64,000 bases of DNA from Gammaproteobacteria bacterium (GTDB lineage Bacteria; Pseudomonadota; Gammaproteobacteria; Steroidobacterales; Steroidobacteraceae): NCBI GenBank assembly GCA_027315105.1, contig DAHUYP010000012.1:62001-126000 (forward strand), written 5' to 3'. This document shows, one piece after another, positions 48,466 through 58,653 of this stretch (the stretch's first letter is position 1; each line of letters opens with the position of its first letter). A program made the position numbers and the translations under genes. The notes under the pieces were generated by a model. It saw nothing but the letters and a program-made list of their open reading frames with translations, was not told where the DNA came from and did not search any database.

Positions 48466-49413
48466 TCACTGACCGGCTTGATATCGATACTCGAGCTCGC
48501 CGGCGCTGCCCGTGCCGGCGGCGCGCAGGCGCTCACTCGCGAGGGCGCGCGCGAGCTCGCCCTGGCTGCCGTGCGCCAGCAGACGCAGGGTGAGGTTATC
48601 GGCATCGATCTCGCGCACCGCGACCGCGGTGACACCGGGCACGCCGCCCACGGCGCTCAAGACGTTGGCGAAACTCGGCAGATCGGCCACGCCCGTGATA
48701 TGGCAGTCCAACTCCGCCACCGGCGCACTATCGAGCACGCGGGCCGCGTGCACCAGGGCGTCGGTGGCGCCGTCGACGGCCGACTCCGGGCCGCCGCTCC
48801 AGCGTCCATCAGCCGTCGCTGCGACCAGCGTCCACTGCAGCGCGCCGGGATCATCGCTCGGCGCCTGCGCCAGCAAGGCAGCACCGGCGCCGGCGCGGCG
48901 CGCGGCTGCCAGCAGCGCTTCAGGACCGGCGGTGTCGTCGGCCGTTGCGCCGGCCGTGATCGTAATGGGAAGTCCGCGCGCCTGCGCCGCGCTCTGCAAG
49001 CGCGCTCGCAGCGTCTCGACCTCCGCCGGATCCTGCTGCGGCAGCACCACCCAGACCAGCGGCCGATCCGGGCCCCAGAGGCTGCCGCCCGCGGCGCTGA
49101 TCGCGGCGCGCAGCGCGGTGCCGTCGAACAGCACCTGGGTCGAGCCCGCGGTGGTGCTGCGCTCGACCTGCACATAACGCCGCGCATCGCTCAGCAGGCC
49201 CGCCAGCGCCGGATCGCTGGCTGCATCGCGCGAACCGGTGAGCCGCACCAGCACCGCGGCCATCGCCGATTGAGCCGCCTGCTGCGGGTCCGAATCCGGC
49301 ACCACCGCCGCGTACAGGCCGGGCACCGTCGCCGCCTGCGCGCTCAGCGCGGCACCGGCCAGGATCGGCAGCAGCAGTGCTCGGATCGAAAAGGACTCGC
49401 AACGGCGGTGCAT
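48466..49413 (-). CDS. DUF2066 exported protein
   Basis: 315 residues from [14 protein letters not shown], with a signal peptide ending around SAQAA. The body has the DUF2066 features [31 protein letters not shown] and LWVVLPQQ-like segments (here [10 protein letters not shown]). Function is unknown. The position, divergent from purM and before a phosphatidyltransferase and hda, is conserved in Gammaproteobacteria. Confidence 0.85.
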   Translation of the reverse strand: MHRRCESFSIRALLLPILAGAALSAQAATVPGLYAAVVPDSDPQQAAQSAMAAVLVRLTGSRDAASDPALAGLLSDARRYVQVERSTTAGSTQVLFDGTALRAAISAAGGSLWGPDRPLVWVVLPQQDPAEVETLRARLQSAAQARGLPITITAGATADDTAGPEALLAAARRAGAGAALLAQAPSDDPGALQWTLVAATADGRWSGGPESAVDGATDALVHAARVLDSAPVAELDCHITGVADLPSFANVLSAVGGVPGVTAVAVREIDADNLTLRLLAHGSQGELARALASERLRAAGTGSAGELEYRYQAGQ

Positions 49414-49493
49414 GCTTCCAAGACTCCGTCCGCTACTATAACGTGCTCGGATGGCCGCTGCGCATGCGGCCGTCACAGGCCCAGTATCCCGTC

Positions 49494-50528
49494 ATGAGCG
49501 AGCCGCGCAGCTATACCTACCGTGATGCCGGCGTCGATATCGACGCCGGCGATGCCCTGGTCGAGCGCATCAAGCCGATGGTCCGGCGCACCAGCCGGCC
49601 TGAAGTGCTGGCGGGCATCGGCGGCTTCGGTGCCCTGGTCGAGCTGCCGGTCGATCGCTACCGGCGGCCGGTGCTGGTCTCCGGCACCGACGGCGTCGGC
49701 ACCAAGCTGCGGCTGGCGATCGAGACCGGCCGCCATGACACGATCGGCATCGATCTGGTCGCGATGTGCGCCAATGATGTCGTGGTTCAGGGTGCGGAGC
49801 CGCTGTTCTTCCTCGACTATTACGCCACCGGGCATCTCAACGTCGAGGTTGCGGCGACCGTGATCCAGGGCATCGTCGAGGGTTGCGCCCAGGCGGGCGC
49901 GGCCCTGGTCGGCGGCGAGACTGCCGAGATGCCCGGCATGTATCAGGGCGAGGACTACGATCTGGCCGGCTTCTGCGTCGGCGTGGTCGAAAAGGAATCG
50001 ATCATCGACGGCAGCCGCGTGCGCGCCGGCGATGCGGTAATCGGCCTCGCCTCCTCCGGGGCGCACTCCAACGGCTACTCGCTGATTCGCCAGCTGGTCC
50101 GGCTCTCCGGCGCCAGCGCGCAGACCCAGCTCGCGGGCCGGCCGCTGTTCGATCAGCTGCTGACCCCGACGCGCATCTACGTGAAGTCGCTGCTGGCGCT
50201 GATGGCGGCGTTGCCGGTCCACGCTCTGGCGCATATCACCGGCGGCGGCCTCACCGACAACATCCCGCGCGTGCTCAGCGACGAGCTTGCGGTCGTGCTG
50301 CAGCGCCGGCGCTGGCCGCGGCAACCGCTGTTCGATTGGCTGGCGAGCACCGGCTCGATCTGCGAGCAGGAAATGCATCGCACCTTCAATTGCGGCATCG
50401 GCATGGTGGTGATCGTCGGTCAGGAGCATGCCGACGAGGCGCTGCGCCGGCTCGGCCAGGCCGGCGAGCAGGCCATGCTGATCGGCGAGGTCGTACGCGG
50501 CGAGCGCACCGTGGTGGTCGAGGCATGA
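49494..50528 (+). CDS. purM: Phosphoribosylformylglycinamidine cyclo-ligase
   Basis: Purine synthesis: closes FGAM to aminoimidazole ribotide with ATP. It has 344 residues from [19 protein letters not shown]. Conserved blocks are [53 protein letters not shown] and [16 protein letters not shown]. It is divergent from DUF2066; a TATAAC at 49437-49442 may be the -10 box. ATGA overlap with purN. Confidence 0.97.
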   Translation: MSEPRSYTYRDAGVDIDAGDALVERIKPMVRRTSRPEVLAGIGGFGALVELPVDRYRRPVLVSGTDGVGTKLRLAIETGRHDTIGIDLVAMCANDVVVQGAEPLFFLDYYATGHLNVEVAATVIQGIVEGCAQAGAALVGGETAEMPGMYQGEDYDLAGFCVGVVEKESIIDGSRVRAGDAVIGLASSGAHSNGYSLIRQLVRLSGASAQTQLAGRPLFDQLLTPTRIYVKSLLALMAALPVHALAHITGGGLTDNIPRVLSDELAVVLQRRRWPRQPLFDWLASTGSICEQEMHRTFNCGIGMVVIVGQEHADEALRRLGQAGEQAMLIGEVVRGERTVVVEA

Positions 50529-51220
50529 GCGCGCGCGGCGCATTGCGGCTCGCGGTGCTGATATCGGGCCGGGGCAGCAACATGGCGGCGATCGCGCGTG
50601 CCTGCGCCGCCGGGGCCATCGACGCGCAAGTGGTGCTCGTGATCGCCGATGCCGCCGCGGCCGGCGGCCTTGCGCTCGCCGAGCGGCTGCAACTCGCCAC
50701 CACCGTCATCCCGGCGCAGCAGCATCAGGATCGTGAACGCTACGAAGCCGCGCTCGCCGCGGCGATCGACGGCTGCGGCGCCGAGTTGATCGTACTGGCG
50801 GGATTCATGCGCATCCTGTCGGCGTCGTTCGTGCAGCGCTATGCCGGGCGGCTGCTCAATATCCACCCGTCGCTGCTGCCCAGACACAAGGGCCTGCACA
50901 CGCACCGCCGGGTGCTCGAGGCACGCGAGACCGAGCATGGCGCGAGTGTGCACTTCGTGACCGCGCAACTCGACGGCGGCCCGGTGATCTGCCAGGCGCG
51001 CGTGCCGGTGCTGGACGGCGACAGCGAGCAGACCCTGGCGGCACGCGTGCTGGCGGCCGAGCACCGGATCTATCCGAAGGTCATCGGGCTCATGGCCGCC
51101 GGCCGGCTGCGGCTCGCCGGCGACAGGATCCTGCTCGACGGCCGGCCGCTGACCGCGCCCCTGACCAATGGCGAAACGGCAGCGGCTGCGCACCATGTGC
51201 CGGCGCCGATTCATCGCTAG
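50525..51220 (+). CDS. purN: Phosphoribosylglycinamide formyltransferase
   Basis: Purine synthesis: formylates GAR with 10-formyl-THF. It has 231 residues. The N-terminal [12 protein letters not shown], the catalytic [20 protein letters not shown] and the C-terminal [17 protein letters not shown] with its catalytic aspartate are seen. The coupled start overlaps purM. It overlaps the next gene by 53 bases, and the last 20 residues are not conserved. Confidence 0.96.
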   Translation: MSARGALRLAVLISGRGSNMAAIARACAAGAIDAQVVLVIADAAAAGGLALAERLQLATTVIPAQQHQDRERYEAALAAAIDGCGAELIVLAGFMRILSASFVQRYAGRLLNIHPSLLPRHKGLHTHRRVLEARETEHGASVHFVTAQLDGGPVICQARVPVLDGDSEQTLAARVLAAEHRIYPKVIGLMAAGRLRLAGDRILLDGRPLTAPLTNGETAAAAHHVPAPIHR

Positions 51221-51926
51221 CGGCGGCCTGCTGGCGCTGTCGATGCTCGGCATCGCCGCGCTGCCGGCCGCGCGCGCCGCGGCCGCCGAGATCAGGCCGT
51301 TCGAGGCCTCCTACGACTGGATCTGGCATGGCGCCACCGTCGCCGTCTCCACGCTCAGGCTCGAGCACCGCGACGCAGACGTCTGGGTGTACAGCTCGAC
51401 GAGCGAACCGCGGGGCCTCGGCCATCTCTACCCGATGAAACCGCCCAGATTGCAGAGCGTGCTGCGCATCACCGAAGAGGGCGTGCAGCCGCTGAGCTTT
51501 CACGCCGACGCCGGCAGCGTCGAGCACGATGCCGACGTCACGTTCGACTGGCAGACGCGGCACGCCTCGGGGGTCTACGAGGGGGCGAAGGTCGACCTGC
51601 CGCTCGTGAACGGCATCCAGGACGATCTGTCGGTGCAGATTGCGATGATCGTGCAGTTGCTGCGCGGGCAGACGCCCGAGAATCTGTCGATGATCAACAA
51701 AAACTCGGTGCGCGAGTATCTCTACCGGCGCGAAGGGCGGGAGAGCATCGACACGCCGCTGGGCCGCATCGATACCATCATCTACAGCAGCCGGCACCCG
51801 GGCTCACCGCGCGTGACGCGCTTCTGGTGTGCGCCGTCCAAGGGCTACCTGCCGATGAGAGTCGAGCAGAAGCGCATCGACAGCGTCGAATGGACGATGC
51901 AGATCCGCAGCCTGGTGCAGCACTGA
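51168..51926 (+). CDS. DUF3108 exported protein
   Basis: 252 residues. The N-terminus has [18 protein letters not shown], a twin-arginine-like export signal, ending around ARAAAA. The mature part is predicted to be beta-rich, with EASYDWIWHGATVA, QIAMIVQLLRGQ and IDTIIYSSRHPGSPRVTRFWCA, the last typical of DUF3108. This family follows purMN in many Gammaproteobacteria; its role is unknown but it is thought periplasmic. Ends 7 bases before the convergent dcd. Confidence 0.87.
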   Translation: MAKRQRLRTMCRRRFIASGGLLALSMLGIAALPAARAAAAEIRPFEASYDWIWHGATVAVSTLRLEHRDADVWVYSSTSEPRGLGHLYPMKPPRLQSVLRITEEGVQPLSFHADAGSVEHDADVTFDWQTRHASGVYEGAKVDLPLVNGIQDDLSVQIAMIVQLLRGQTPENLSMINKNSVREYLYRREGRESIDTPLGRIDTIIYSSRHPGSPRVTRFWCAPSKGYLPMRVEQKRIDSVEWTMQIRSLVQH

Positions 51927-51933
51927 CGGCGCT

Positions 51934-53613
51934 CTACGCCTTCGGCAGCGTCACGCCCTTCTGGCCCTGGTACTTGCCGCCGCGATCGGCATACGAGGTG
52001 GAGCAGACCTCGTCCGACTCGAAGAACAGCATCTGCGCCACGCCTTCATTCGCATAGATCTTCGCGGGCAACGGCGTCGTATTGGAGAATTCGAGCGTCA
52101 CGTGGCCTTCCCACTCGGGCTCCAAGGGCGTCACGTTGACGATGATTCCGCATCGCGCGTAGGTCGAATTGTGCGCGATCAGATCGTTGGCGACGAAATT
52201 GTGCACGGCCGGCACCGAGATGTCGAACACCTCGTCCTCTCCGGCCGGTTCGACGCGCTCGACCGCGTCCCAGACGGGGCCGTCGATCGGCGCGGTGGCG
52301 TACCAATCCGCCGCTCGGGCCGCGGACCGATCCGGGCGCGCACGCCTGTCGAGCGCCATCGAAGTCACACCGCCGACGCGGCCGGCCGCGGCAACGATGG
52401 TCCGATCCTCCTCGGACAGCACGTCGAGGCTGCTGCGGCGCCGCGATTGTGCTCGAATCAGCGGCAGCACCTGCGTCTGCAGTCGTTGCTGCATCATCGA
52501 GCCCGGCACGCAGCCGACCCGGTCCGCGAACCGCCGGATCTGGTCCTCGTCCGTGATCTGGATCCAGCACGCCATGCAGCCGCCGGCCGCGCGCTGCTCC
52601 CGAATCGACGCAAATATGCCGAACCGCAGCAGCAGGTGATGCAGGTCCTCGGCCAGGCGGCGCGAGCCCGAGCGGGACTCGAGCCATACCCCGCCAGCGG
52701 AGCCGCACACGACCCCGCCGCCGCTGAACAGGGCTTGCAGGAACAGGCGCACGGCGTGCTCGGGGGCCTCGAAGATCGCCCGCGGGATGCCCCTATCACC
52801 GGCACCGAGCCTCAGGCGGCCGCCCTGCAGCCGGCCGCCTGAGGCGGCGACGCAGCGCTGCCGCAGACCAAGCAGCGTGGGGTCCGCCGCCGCGCATGCC
52901 GGTCCGCGGCCGGGCGGATCGCGCTGCTGTGCCGAAATCATCAATCCGAGCAGCGTCGCCTGCCAATCGGGAATCGGTGTCTTGCCGAAGACCGGTATGT
53001 AGCGCGCCACGGCGATCCGATCGCCCGGCTTGAGCTCGCTCAACGGCGCCCATCGATCGAGCTTCAGGAACGGATGGCTCGCGGTCGCGCGGATGCGCAA
53101 TCCGGCCCGGGTGCGAAGCTCGAACACCGCACGCTTGCCCTGCGGCATGAAGGCCGCGACCTTGGCGCGCCGGAGCCGCCCATGATCCAGCGCCAGGGTC
53201 GTCCTGCCCCACCGCATCTCGGTGATCGGCACATAGGCGCCGCTGTCGGCATCGACCACGCGCGTATCGCCGGTAACGCATTTCCCGAGGCACACCGTGA
53301 GCACGTTGCGCGGTATGCGGAAGTATTCCACCGTGCGCGCCAGTGCAAATGAATTCGGCGGGATGATGCAGACGTCGGCGCTGATGTCGACGAAACTCTT
53401 CTCGTCGAATTGCTTGGGATCGACGATGGTGGAGTTGATGTTGGTGAATATCTTGAACTCGCGCGCGCAGCGCACGTCGTAGCCGTAGCTCGAGGTGCCG
53501 TAGGAAATGACGCGCCCGCGCTCGCTCTCGCGCACCTGGCCGGCTTCGAACGGCTCGATCAGGCCGTGCTGCTGCGCCATGCGGCGGATCCAGTTGTCGG
53601 ATTTGATGCTCAC
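51934..53613 (-). CDS. dcd: dCTP deaminase precursor interrupted by an intein
   Basis: Deaminates dCTP to dUTP, feeding dTTP synthesis. The frame gives a 559-residue precursor from a GTG at 53613 ([17 protein letters not shown]). The N-extein is residues 1-111, ending TVCLGK; the C-extein is the last 77 residues, starting [19 protein letters not shown]. Joined, they make 188 residues, the usual length of this Dcd type, with the junction CLGK/STYARCG intact. The interruption is a 371-residue intein (separate entry). The enzyme's active-site Ser/Arg motif (equivalent to RSSLAR in E. coli) lies across the junction, so the precursor should be inactive until spliced. apbC lies 46 bases upstream in the usual apbC-dcd order. 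Confidence 0.95.
   Translation of the reverse strand: MSIKSDNWIRRMAQQHGLIEPFEAGQVRESERGRVISYGTSSYGYDVRCAREFKIFTNINSTIVDPKQFDEKSFVDISADVCIIPPNSFALARTVEYFRIPRNVLTVCLGKCVTGDTRVVDADSGAYVPITEMRWGRTTLALDHGRLRRAKVAAFMPQGKRAVFELRTRAGLRIRATASHPFLKLDRWAPLSELKPGDRIAVARYIPVFGKTPIPDWQATLLGLMISAQQRDPPGRGPACAAADPTLLGLRQRCVAASGGRLQGGRLRLGAGDRGIPRAIFEAPEHAVRLFLQALFSGGGVVCGSAGGVWLESRSGSRRLAEDLHHLLLRFGIFASIREQRAAGGCMACWIQITDEDQIRRFADRVGCVPGSMMQQRLQTQVLPLIRAQSRRRSSLDVLSEEDRTIVAAAGRVGGVTSMALDRRARPDRSAARAADWYATAPIDGPVWDAVERVEPAGEDEVFDISVPAVHNFVANDLIAHNSTYARCGIIVNVTPLEPEWEGHVTLEFSNTTPLPAKIYANEGVAQMLFFESDEVCSTSYADRGGKYQGQKGVTLPKA
52168..53280 (-). mobile_element. Intein in dCTP deaminase with decayed LAGLIDADG domain
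   Basis: 371 in-frame codons. Block A starts [14 protein letters not shown] (Cys1). Block B has TxxH at T66 and H69 (RATASHPF) followed by [12 protein letters not shown]. Block F is [16 protein letters not shown] (351-366) and block G ends LIAHN, with penultimate His, terminal Asn and Ser as +1. All residues for class 1 splicing are present. The middle (about 100-260) resembles a LAGLIDADG homing endonuclease: LLGLMISAQ at 110-118, [10 protein letters not shown] at 180-189, HLLLRFGI at 215-222. The catalytic acids expected at 117 and 188 are Ala and Gly, so nuclease activity is probably lost. Base composition looks like the host gene, so acquisition seems old. Confidence 0.95.
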
Positions 53614-53659
53614 AGTCGTCGCCTTCGAGGCCGTCTTCGCGCCGCTCGCCGGCGGGCCC

Positions 53660-54751
53660 TCAGCTGTCTTCCACCACGATCTTCGGGAATAGCGCGCTGC
53701 GATCGCGCGCGCGCCGCGCCAGCGCCGCCGCCGCGCGCCGACCGGCCTCGATATAGGCCTGGGCACGCGGGCTCTGCGGCTCGGCGACCACGGTCGGGCG
53801 CCCGCCGTCGGCTTCCTCTCGGATGCGCGCATCGAGCGGCAGCTCGCCGAGCAGGGCGACGCCGTATTCCGCGGCCATGCGTGCACCGCCGCCGGTGCCG
53901 AAGATGTGATCCACGTGCCCGCAGTTCGAGCAGACATGCAGGCTCATGTTCTCGATGATGCCGAGCACCGGTATCGAGACCTTCTCGAACATCGCCAGGC
54001 CCTTGCGGGCGTCGGCGAGCGAGATCTCCTGCGGCGTCGTGACGATGATCGCGCCGGCGACCGGTACGCGCTGCGCCAGCGTCAGCTGGATGTCGCCGGT
54101 GCCGGGCGGCATGTCGACCACGAGGTAGTCCAGCTCGCCCCATTCGGTATCCGTCAGCAGCTGGGTGAGGGCCTGCGTCACCATCGGACCGCGCCACACC
54201 ACCGCCTGCTTCGGGTCGACCAGGAAGCCGACCGACATGGCTGCCAGCCCGTGCGCCGGCAGCGGCAGCAGGTGCTTGCCGTCGCTCGAGGACGGATGCT
54301 GGCCGGTCAGGCCGAGCATCAACGGCTGGCTCGGGCCGTAGATGTCGGCGTCCAGAATGCCGACTTGTGCGCCTCCGGCCGCCCAGGCAAGCGCCAGATT
54401 GACCGCGACGGTGGACTTGCCAACCCCGCCCTTGCCACTGGCCACCGCCACGATATTCTTCACGCCCTGGAGCGGCTTGAGGTTGCGCTGGACCGCATGC
54501 GGCACGATGCGGCTGGTGAGCTCGAGCGTCAGATCCAGATTGAGCCCGGCGGCAGCCAGATGCCGCTCCAGCGCGGATTGCAGGGAATGCGTGTAGCCGA
54601 GGGTGGGGAAACCGAGTTGAATGCTCACCAGCGCCCGATCGCCGCTGAGCGCCACGGCGCGCACGGCATCGGCCTCGCCCAGCGTTTGCTGCAGGTAAGG
54701 CTCGACAAACCCGGCAACGGCCGCGCGTACGCTGGCCTCGGAAATCGCCAT
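53660..54751 (-). CDS. apbC: Fe-S cluster carrier ATPase ApbC/Mrp
   Basis: P-loop NTPase that binds and delivers Fe-S clusters. It has 363 residues. The MIP18-like N-terminal domain (about 1-85) is followed by the deviant Walker [17 protein letters not shown] near residue 105, [28 protein letters not shown] and the cluster-binding CxxC in VCSNCGH. It is upstream of dcd as in Xanthomonads; the divergent gene is the HEAT-kinase. Confidence 0.95.
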   Translation of the reverse strand: MAISEASVRAAVAGFVEPYLQQTLGEADAVRAVALSGDRALVSIQLGFPTLGYTHSLQSALERHLAAAGLNLDLTLELTSRIVPHAVQRNLKPLQGVKNIVAVASGKGGVGKSTVAVNLALAWAAGGAQVGILDADIYGPSQPLMLGLTGQHPSSSDGKHLLPLPAHGLAAMSVGFLVDPKQAVVWRGPMVTQALTQLLTDTEWGELDYLVVDMPPGTGDIQLTLAQRVPVAGAIIVTTPQEISLADARKGLAMFEKVSIPVLGIIENMSLHVCSNCGHVDHIFGTGGGARMAAEYGVALLGELPLDARIREEADGGRPTVVAEPQSPRAQAYIEAGRRAAAALARRARDRSALFPKIVVEDS

Positions 54752-54919
54752 GAACGCGGTCCCCTAGTGACGGCCGGAACGAGGCCGGCAAGAACGGCTG
54801 TGGCGCCGGGCAAACATGGCATAATCCCGGCTGGCTTGGAGCGTGCTGGACATCTGAAGGATCGTGTGGGCGAAGGGCGTTGCTGCGGGCGGCCCGCGGA
54901 ATAACATTAACACGGCGGA

Positions 54920-57340
54920 ATGAGTTTTTTCACTAACCTGCGTGCCGACCGGCTGATCCTGCAGATCAAGTCGTCCTCGGATCTGATGGGAGCGGAAACG
55001 CAGAAGGCCATCGCCAAGCTCAAGGAAGTCGGGCCGGGTGCCATCGAGACCGTGATCGCGGCGCTTCCGGACGCCGACAAGCATGCCACGGTCGCCTTCG
55101 TGGACGTGCTGGCCACGCTCGTTACGGCCAAGACCTTCCCGCAGTACACGCAGGCGCTGGTGCAAGGCAGCCAGCGCGTGATCGCCGGCGTCGCCTGGGC
55201 GCTCACCAGCAGCCGCGGCTATCCGCCACACCTGCTGCTCGAGGCGCTCTCCACTCCCGGCATCGCCAAGTCGGCGCTGATCGACATCATCAACGGGCAG
55301 CGTAGCCGCTTCTCGATCCGCGAGCTGCTCGCCGCCGCCTACGCGCAGGAGGCCAACGAGAAGGCGGCGCTGTTCCGCATCATCGGCGAGGCGGCGGATG
55401 ACGCGGCACTGCCGGAGCTTCTGAGCCGGCTGCAGGGCAAGGACCCGATCGCGCGCCTGCACATCATCAACATCCTCTCGCGATTCAACAAGCCCGAGGT
55501 GCAGCGCGCACTGCAGGGACAGCTCGGCGACAACAACAAACTGATCCGCAGCGCCGCACTCGCAGCGCTGGCGAAGATGGACGGGCCCATCGAGGTCGCG
55601 CGCGTCTGTGCGCTGCTGCGCGATCCGGAGCTCGAGGTGCAGAACCGCGCGGTCGAAGTGCTGCAGCGCGCGCGCGATCCCGAGACGATTCGTCACCTGG
55701 TGCCGGTACTCAAGGACGAGAGCGAACAGGCTCGCCGCGCGGCGGTCGAGGTCCTCAACGAGGTCGGCGATGCGCGCTCGGTCAAGTATCTGCTGGAGGC
55801 CATCAAGGATGATGACTGGTGGGTGCGCAGCCGCGCCGGGGATGCGCTCGGCAAGATCGGCGGCGCCAAGGTCATTGACGCCGTGCTCGAGCTGGTGCGC
55901 GACAAGGACGAGGATATCCGGCGCGCGGCGATCGAAATCCTGAATCAAACCAAGGACGAGCGCGCGATCAATCACTTGATCGATGCAACCCGCGACGCGG
56001 ACTGGTGGGTCAGCGAGCGCGCGGTCGATGCGCTGGCGGAGATCGGCAGCAAGCGCGCGGTGCCGCGGCTGTACGAAATGCTGCGCTCGGGGAACTCGCG
56101 CGGGCTGCCGGTGGTGGTGCGTGCGATCGGCAGGCTCGGGGATCAGAAATCGCTCGATCTGCTGACGCCGATGCTCAATCGCGACGAGAAGGAGATCCGG
56201 GTCGAGGCCATCCAGGCGCTGGCGCGCCTGGCCGATGAGCCGCGTGCGGAACAGATCCGCGTGCAGTTGCAGGGCCAGACCAGCAACGCCGACCTGACGG
56301 TGGCACGTGCCGCGGTGCGTGCCCTGACCGAGTTGGAAGTGCGCTTCTCGACCGGGGTGACGCCGGCGTCCGCCATCGCGCCGGCGATCAGTACCCATCC
56401 CGGGCGGCCGGTGCGCGCCCCCGAGCCGGCACAGACGCTGCTGATTCCCGAGCGCGAGGTCGCCCAGGTCGTGCGCCAGGCCGCCAACGCCGCCGGCCCC
56501 AAGCTCGACATATCGACCCTCGCCCAGGGCGACGTCATCGAGGGACGCTACAAGTACATCGAGCGCATCGGTCGCGGCGCCTTCGGCACCGTGTTGCTGA
56601 TGGAGGACACGGTGGTCGAGGAGCGGCTGATCCTCAAGTTCCTCAACCCGAACGTGGCGCAGGATGAGGAGATCATGAAGCGCTTCGTGCATGAGCTGCG
56701 CTATTCGCGCAAGATCACGCACCGCAACGTCATCCGCATCTACGACTTTCTCTACATCCAGGGGCTGTACGCCATCTCGATGGAGTACTTCCCGTCGCAT
56801 ACCCTGGGTTCCGAGATCGTCAATGAGAAGCCGCTGGGGCTCAAGCGCGCGCTGCAGTTCGGCATCGACATCGCCACTGGAATGACGGTGGCGCATCAGG
56901 TCGGCATCGTGCACCGCGACCTCAAGCCCGCGAACGTACTCATCAACGACGACGCGCTGCTGAAGATCGTGGATTTCGGCGTCGCCGCCGCGCAGCGCGA
57001 AGGCGATACCCAGCTGACCAAGACCGGCTATGTCATCGGCTCGCCCAAATACATGGCGCCCGAACAGATCCTCGGCCGCAAGGTCGATGAGCGGGCCGAT
57101 ATCTACGCCCTCGGGGTCATGATGTACGAGATGCTCACCGGCGTTCCGCCCTATTCGCGCGGCGATCACATGGCCGTGATGTATCAGCACGTGCAGGGCA
57201 AGGCACGGGCGCCGCAGGAGATCAATCCGACGCTGTCGGCCAACCTGGCCGAGGTGGTGGTCAAGTCGATGTCGGTCGACAAGGCCAAGCGCTTCCAGAC
57301 CATGGAGGAGCTGCGCGGCGCGCTCGAGCGCTTCCTGTAG
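54920..57340 (+). CDS. HEAT-repeat protein with C-terminal Ser/Thr protein kinase
   Basis: 806 residues. The first 470 or so are helical HEAT-like repeats, with repeated units such as DDWWVRSRAGDALGKIGG and DADWWVSERAVDALAEIGS. A linker follows, then a Hanks-type kinase (about 540-805): glycine loop GRGAFGTVLLMED, lysine in LILKFL, catalytic HRDLKPANVLI, DFGVAAA, then APEQ in YMAPEQILG. No transmembrane helix is evident, so it is probably cytoplasmic. It precedes two PilT-type ATPase genes on the same strand, which suggests, but does not prove, a role in pilus retraction control or assembly. Substrates are unknown. Confidence 0.9.
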   Translation: MSFFTNLRADRLILQIKSSSDLMGAETQKAIAKLKEVGPGAIETVIAALPDADKHATVAFVDVLATLVTAKTFPQYTQALVQGSQRVIAGVAWALTSSRGYPPHLLLEALSTPGIAKSALIDIINGQRSRFSIRELLAAAYAQEANEKAALFRIIGEAADDAALPELLSRLQGKDPIARLHIINILSRFNKPEVQRALQGQLGDNNKLIRSAALAALAKMDGPIEVARVCALLRDPELEVQNRAVEVLQRARDPETIRHLVPVLKDESEQARRAAVEVLNEVGDARSVKYLLEAIKDDDWWVRSRAGDALGKIGGAKVIDAVLELVRDKDEDIRRAAIEILNQTKDERAINHLIDATRDADWWVSERAVDALAEIGSKRAVPRLYEMLRSGNSRGLPVVVRAIGRLGDQKSLDLLTPMLNRDEKEIRVEAIQALARLADEPRAEQIRVQLQGQTSNADLTVARAAVRALTELEVRFSTGVTPASAIAPAISTHPGRPVRAPEPAQTLLIPEREVAQVVRQAANAAGPKLDISTLAQGDVIEGRYKYIERIGRGAFGTVLLMEDTVVEERLILKFLNPNVAQDEEIMKRFVHELRYSRKITHRNVIRIYDFLYIQGLYAISMEYFPSHTLGSEIVNEKPLGLKRALQFGIDIATGMTVAHQVGIVHRDLKPANVLINDDALLKIVDFGVAAAQREGDTQLTKTGYVIGSPKYMAPEQILGRKVDERADIYALGVMMYEMLTGVPPYSRGDHMAVMYQHVQGKARAPQEINPTLSANLAEVVVKSMSVDKAKRFQTMEELRGALERFL

Positions 57341-57434
57341 GCCCCCACCGCCGCTCGACGCCCGGCGCCCGGCGTGCCGCTGACCCCGGATTGCCAAACT
57401 TCGTGCGCCAGGTCAAAGTTCGAATCGCAAGCCA

Positions 57435-57463
57435 TTGATCCGGCATCGGTTACCAGGTATAGA
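57435..57463 (+). promoter_or_regulatory. Predicted promoter for the pilT-like pair
   Basis: TTGATC (57435-57440), a 17-base spacer and TATAGA (57458-57463), 51 bases before the first pilT-like ATG. It lies in the only long gap of this stretch (174 bases). An AAGGATGGAG Shine-Dalgarno precedes the ATG. Confidence 0.55.
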
Positions 57464-57514
57464 TTAACCGATGATGAGGACTGCCTGCTTCGCGGACCGC
57501 AAGGATGGAGCACC

Positions 57515-58624
57515 ATGGCACGCGTCGATGCGTTCCTGAAACTCGGCACCCAGCAGGGCTGCTCCGACATTCACCTCGCGGTGGGTGTACCGCCCATGCT
57601 GCGCCTGCACGGCGATCTGGTGCCGATCAAGTTCCGCGACCTGCGCGACACGGAGCTGGAGAGCTATGTCAGCGAGATCCTGACCCCGAGCCAGCAGGAG
57701 CATTTCCTGCGTGGCAATGATCTGGATTTCTCCTACGTGGCGGCCGAGGGCGGGCGCTTTCGCGTCAATGTGTTTCGCAAGGACACCGGGGTCGGCGCCA
57801 CCTTTCGCGCCATCCCGTCCGACATTCCAAGCCTCATCAAGCTCGGTCTGCCTCCCATCGTGACCAAGCTGTGCGACTACCATCAGGGCATGATCCTGGT
57901 GACCGGTTCGACCGGCACCGGCAAATCCACCACGCTGGCGGCCATGATCGACCTGCTGAACTCGACGCGCCGGCTCAACATCATCAGCCTCGAGGATCCG
58001 ATCGAGTTCGTCCACCGCAGCAAATCGAGCCAGGTCATCCAGCGCGAGCTTGGCACGCACATCCCGAGCTTCGCCGAGGGCGTTCGCGCCGCGATGCGCG
58101 AGGATCCCGATGTCATCCTGGTCGGCGAGCTGCGCGACGCGGAGACCATCCGCATGGCCATGACCGCCGCCGAGACCGGCCACCTGGTGCTCGGCACGCT
58201 GCACACCACCGGCGCCGTCAAGACCATCGACCGATTGATCGATGCGCTGCCGGCCGAGGAGCGCGAACAGACCAAGAGCTTCCTGTCACAAAGCCTGCTG
58301 GCGGTGGTGACGCAGATCCTGGTCAAGACCGTCGAGGGCCACGGACGGCGCGCCGTGGTCGAGGTGATGGTCATGACCAAGGCCATCGCCAAGCTGATCA
58401 CGACCGACCAGACCCACCAGATTCCGAGCCAGCTGCAGATGGGACGCGAATTCGGCATGCAGATGTTCGACCAGGCGCTGCTGCAGGCGATCAATGCGCG
58501 CGAAATCGATCCCGACGATGCCTACATCTACGCCACCGACAAGCGCCTGTTCCAGAAGTTCGTGACCGACACCAGCGTGCTGCCGCGCATGGAGACCGGC
58601 GGCCCGCAGCAGGCGAGCGGCTGA
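57515..58624 (+). CDS. pilT: PilT/PilU-family twitching-motility ATPase, first copy
   Basis: Hexameric ATPase that powers type IV pilus retraction. It has 369 residues from MARVDAFLKLGTQQG. Walker A is GSTGTGKSTT near residue 131; Walker B-type motif EDPDVILVGELRDAET and the Asp-box LEDPIEFVH are intact, as is the histidine-box segment LGTLHTTGA. PilT or PilU cannot be separated by eye; the longer C-terminal tail is PilU-like while TDQTHQIPSQLQ resembles PilT. 29 bases precede the second copy. Confidence 0.9.
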   Translation: MARVDAFLKLGTQQGCSDIHLAVGVPPMLRLHGDLVPIKFRDLRDTELESYVSEILTPSQQEHFLRGNDLDFSYVAAEGGRFRVNVFRKDTGVGATFRAIPSDIPSLIKLGLPPIVTKLCDYHQGMILVTGSTGTGKSTTLAAMIDLLNSTRRLNIISLEDPIEFVHRSKSSQVIQRELGTHIPSFAEGVRAAMREDPDVILVGELRDAETIRMAMTAAETGHLVLGTLHTTGAVKTIDRLIDALPAEEREQTKSFLSQSLLAVVTQILVKTVEGHGRRAVVEVMVMTKAIAKLITTDQTHQIPSQLQMGREFGMQMFDQALLQAINAREIDPDDAYIYATDKRLFQKFVTDTSVLPRMETGGPQQASG

Positions 58625-58653
58625 CGGCGCGCTGCGGAGACCTTGAGACCACG

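Noticed and set aside
53614-53937. Upstream extension of the dcd frame to an ATG at 53937
   Set aside because: The extra 108 codons overlap the end of apbC and are arginine-rich without similarity. The GTG at 53613 gives the exact known Dcd N-terminus.
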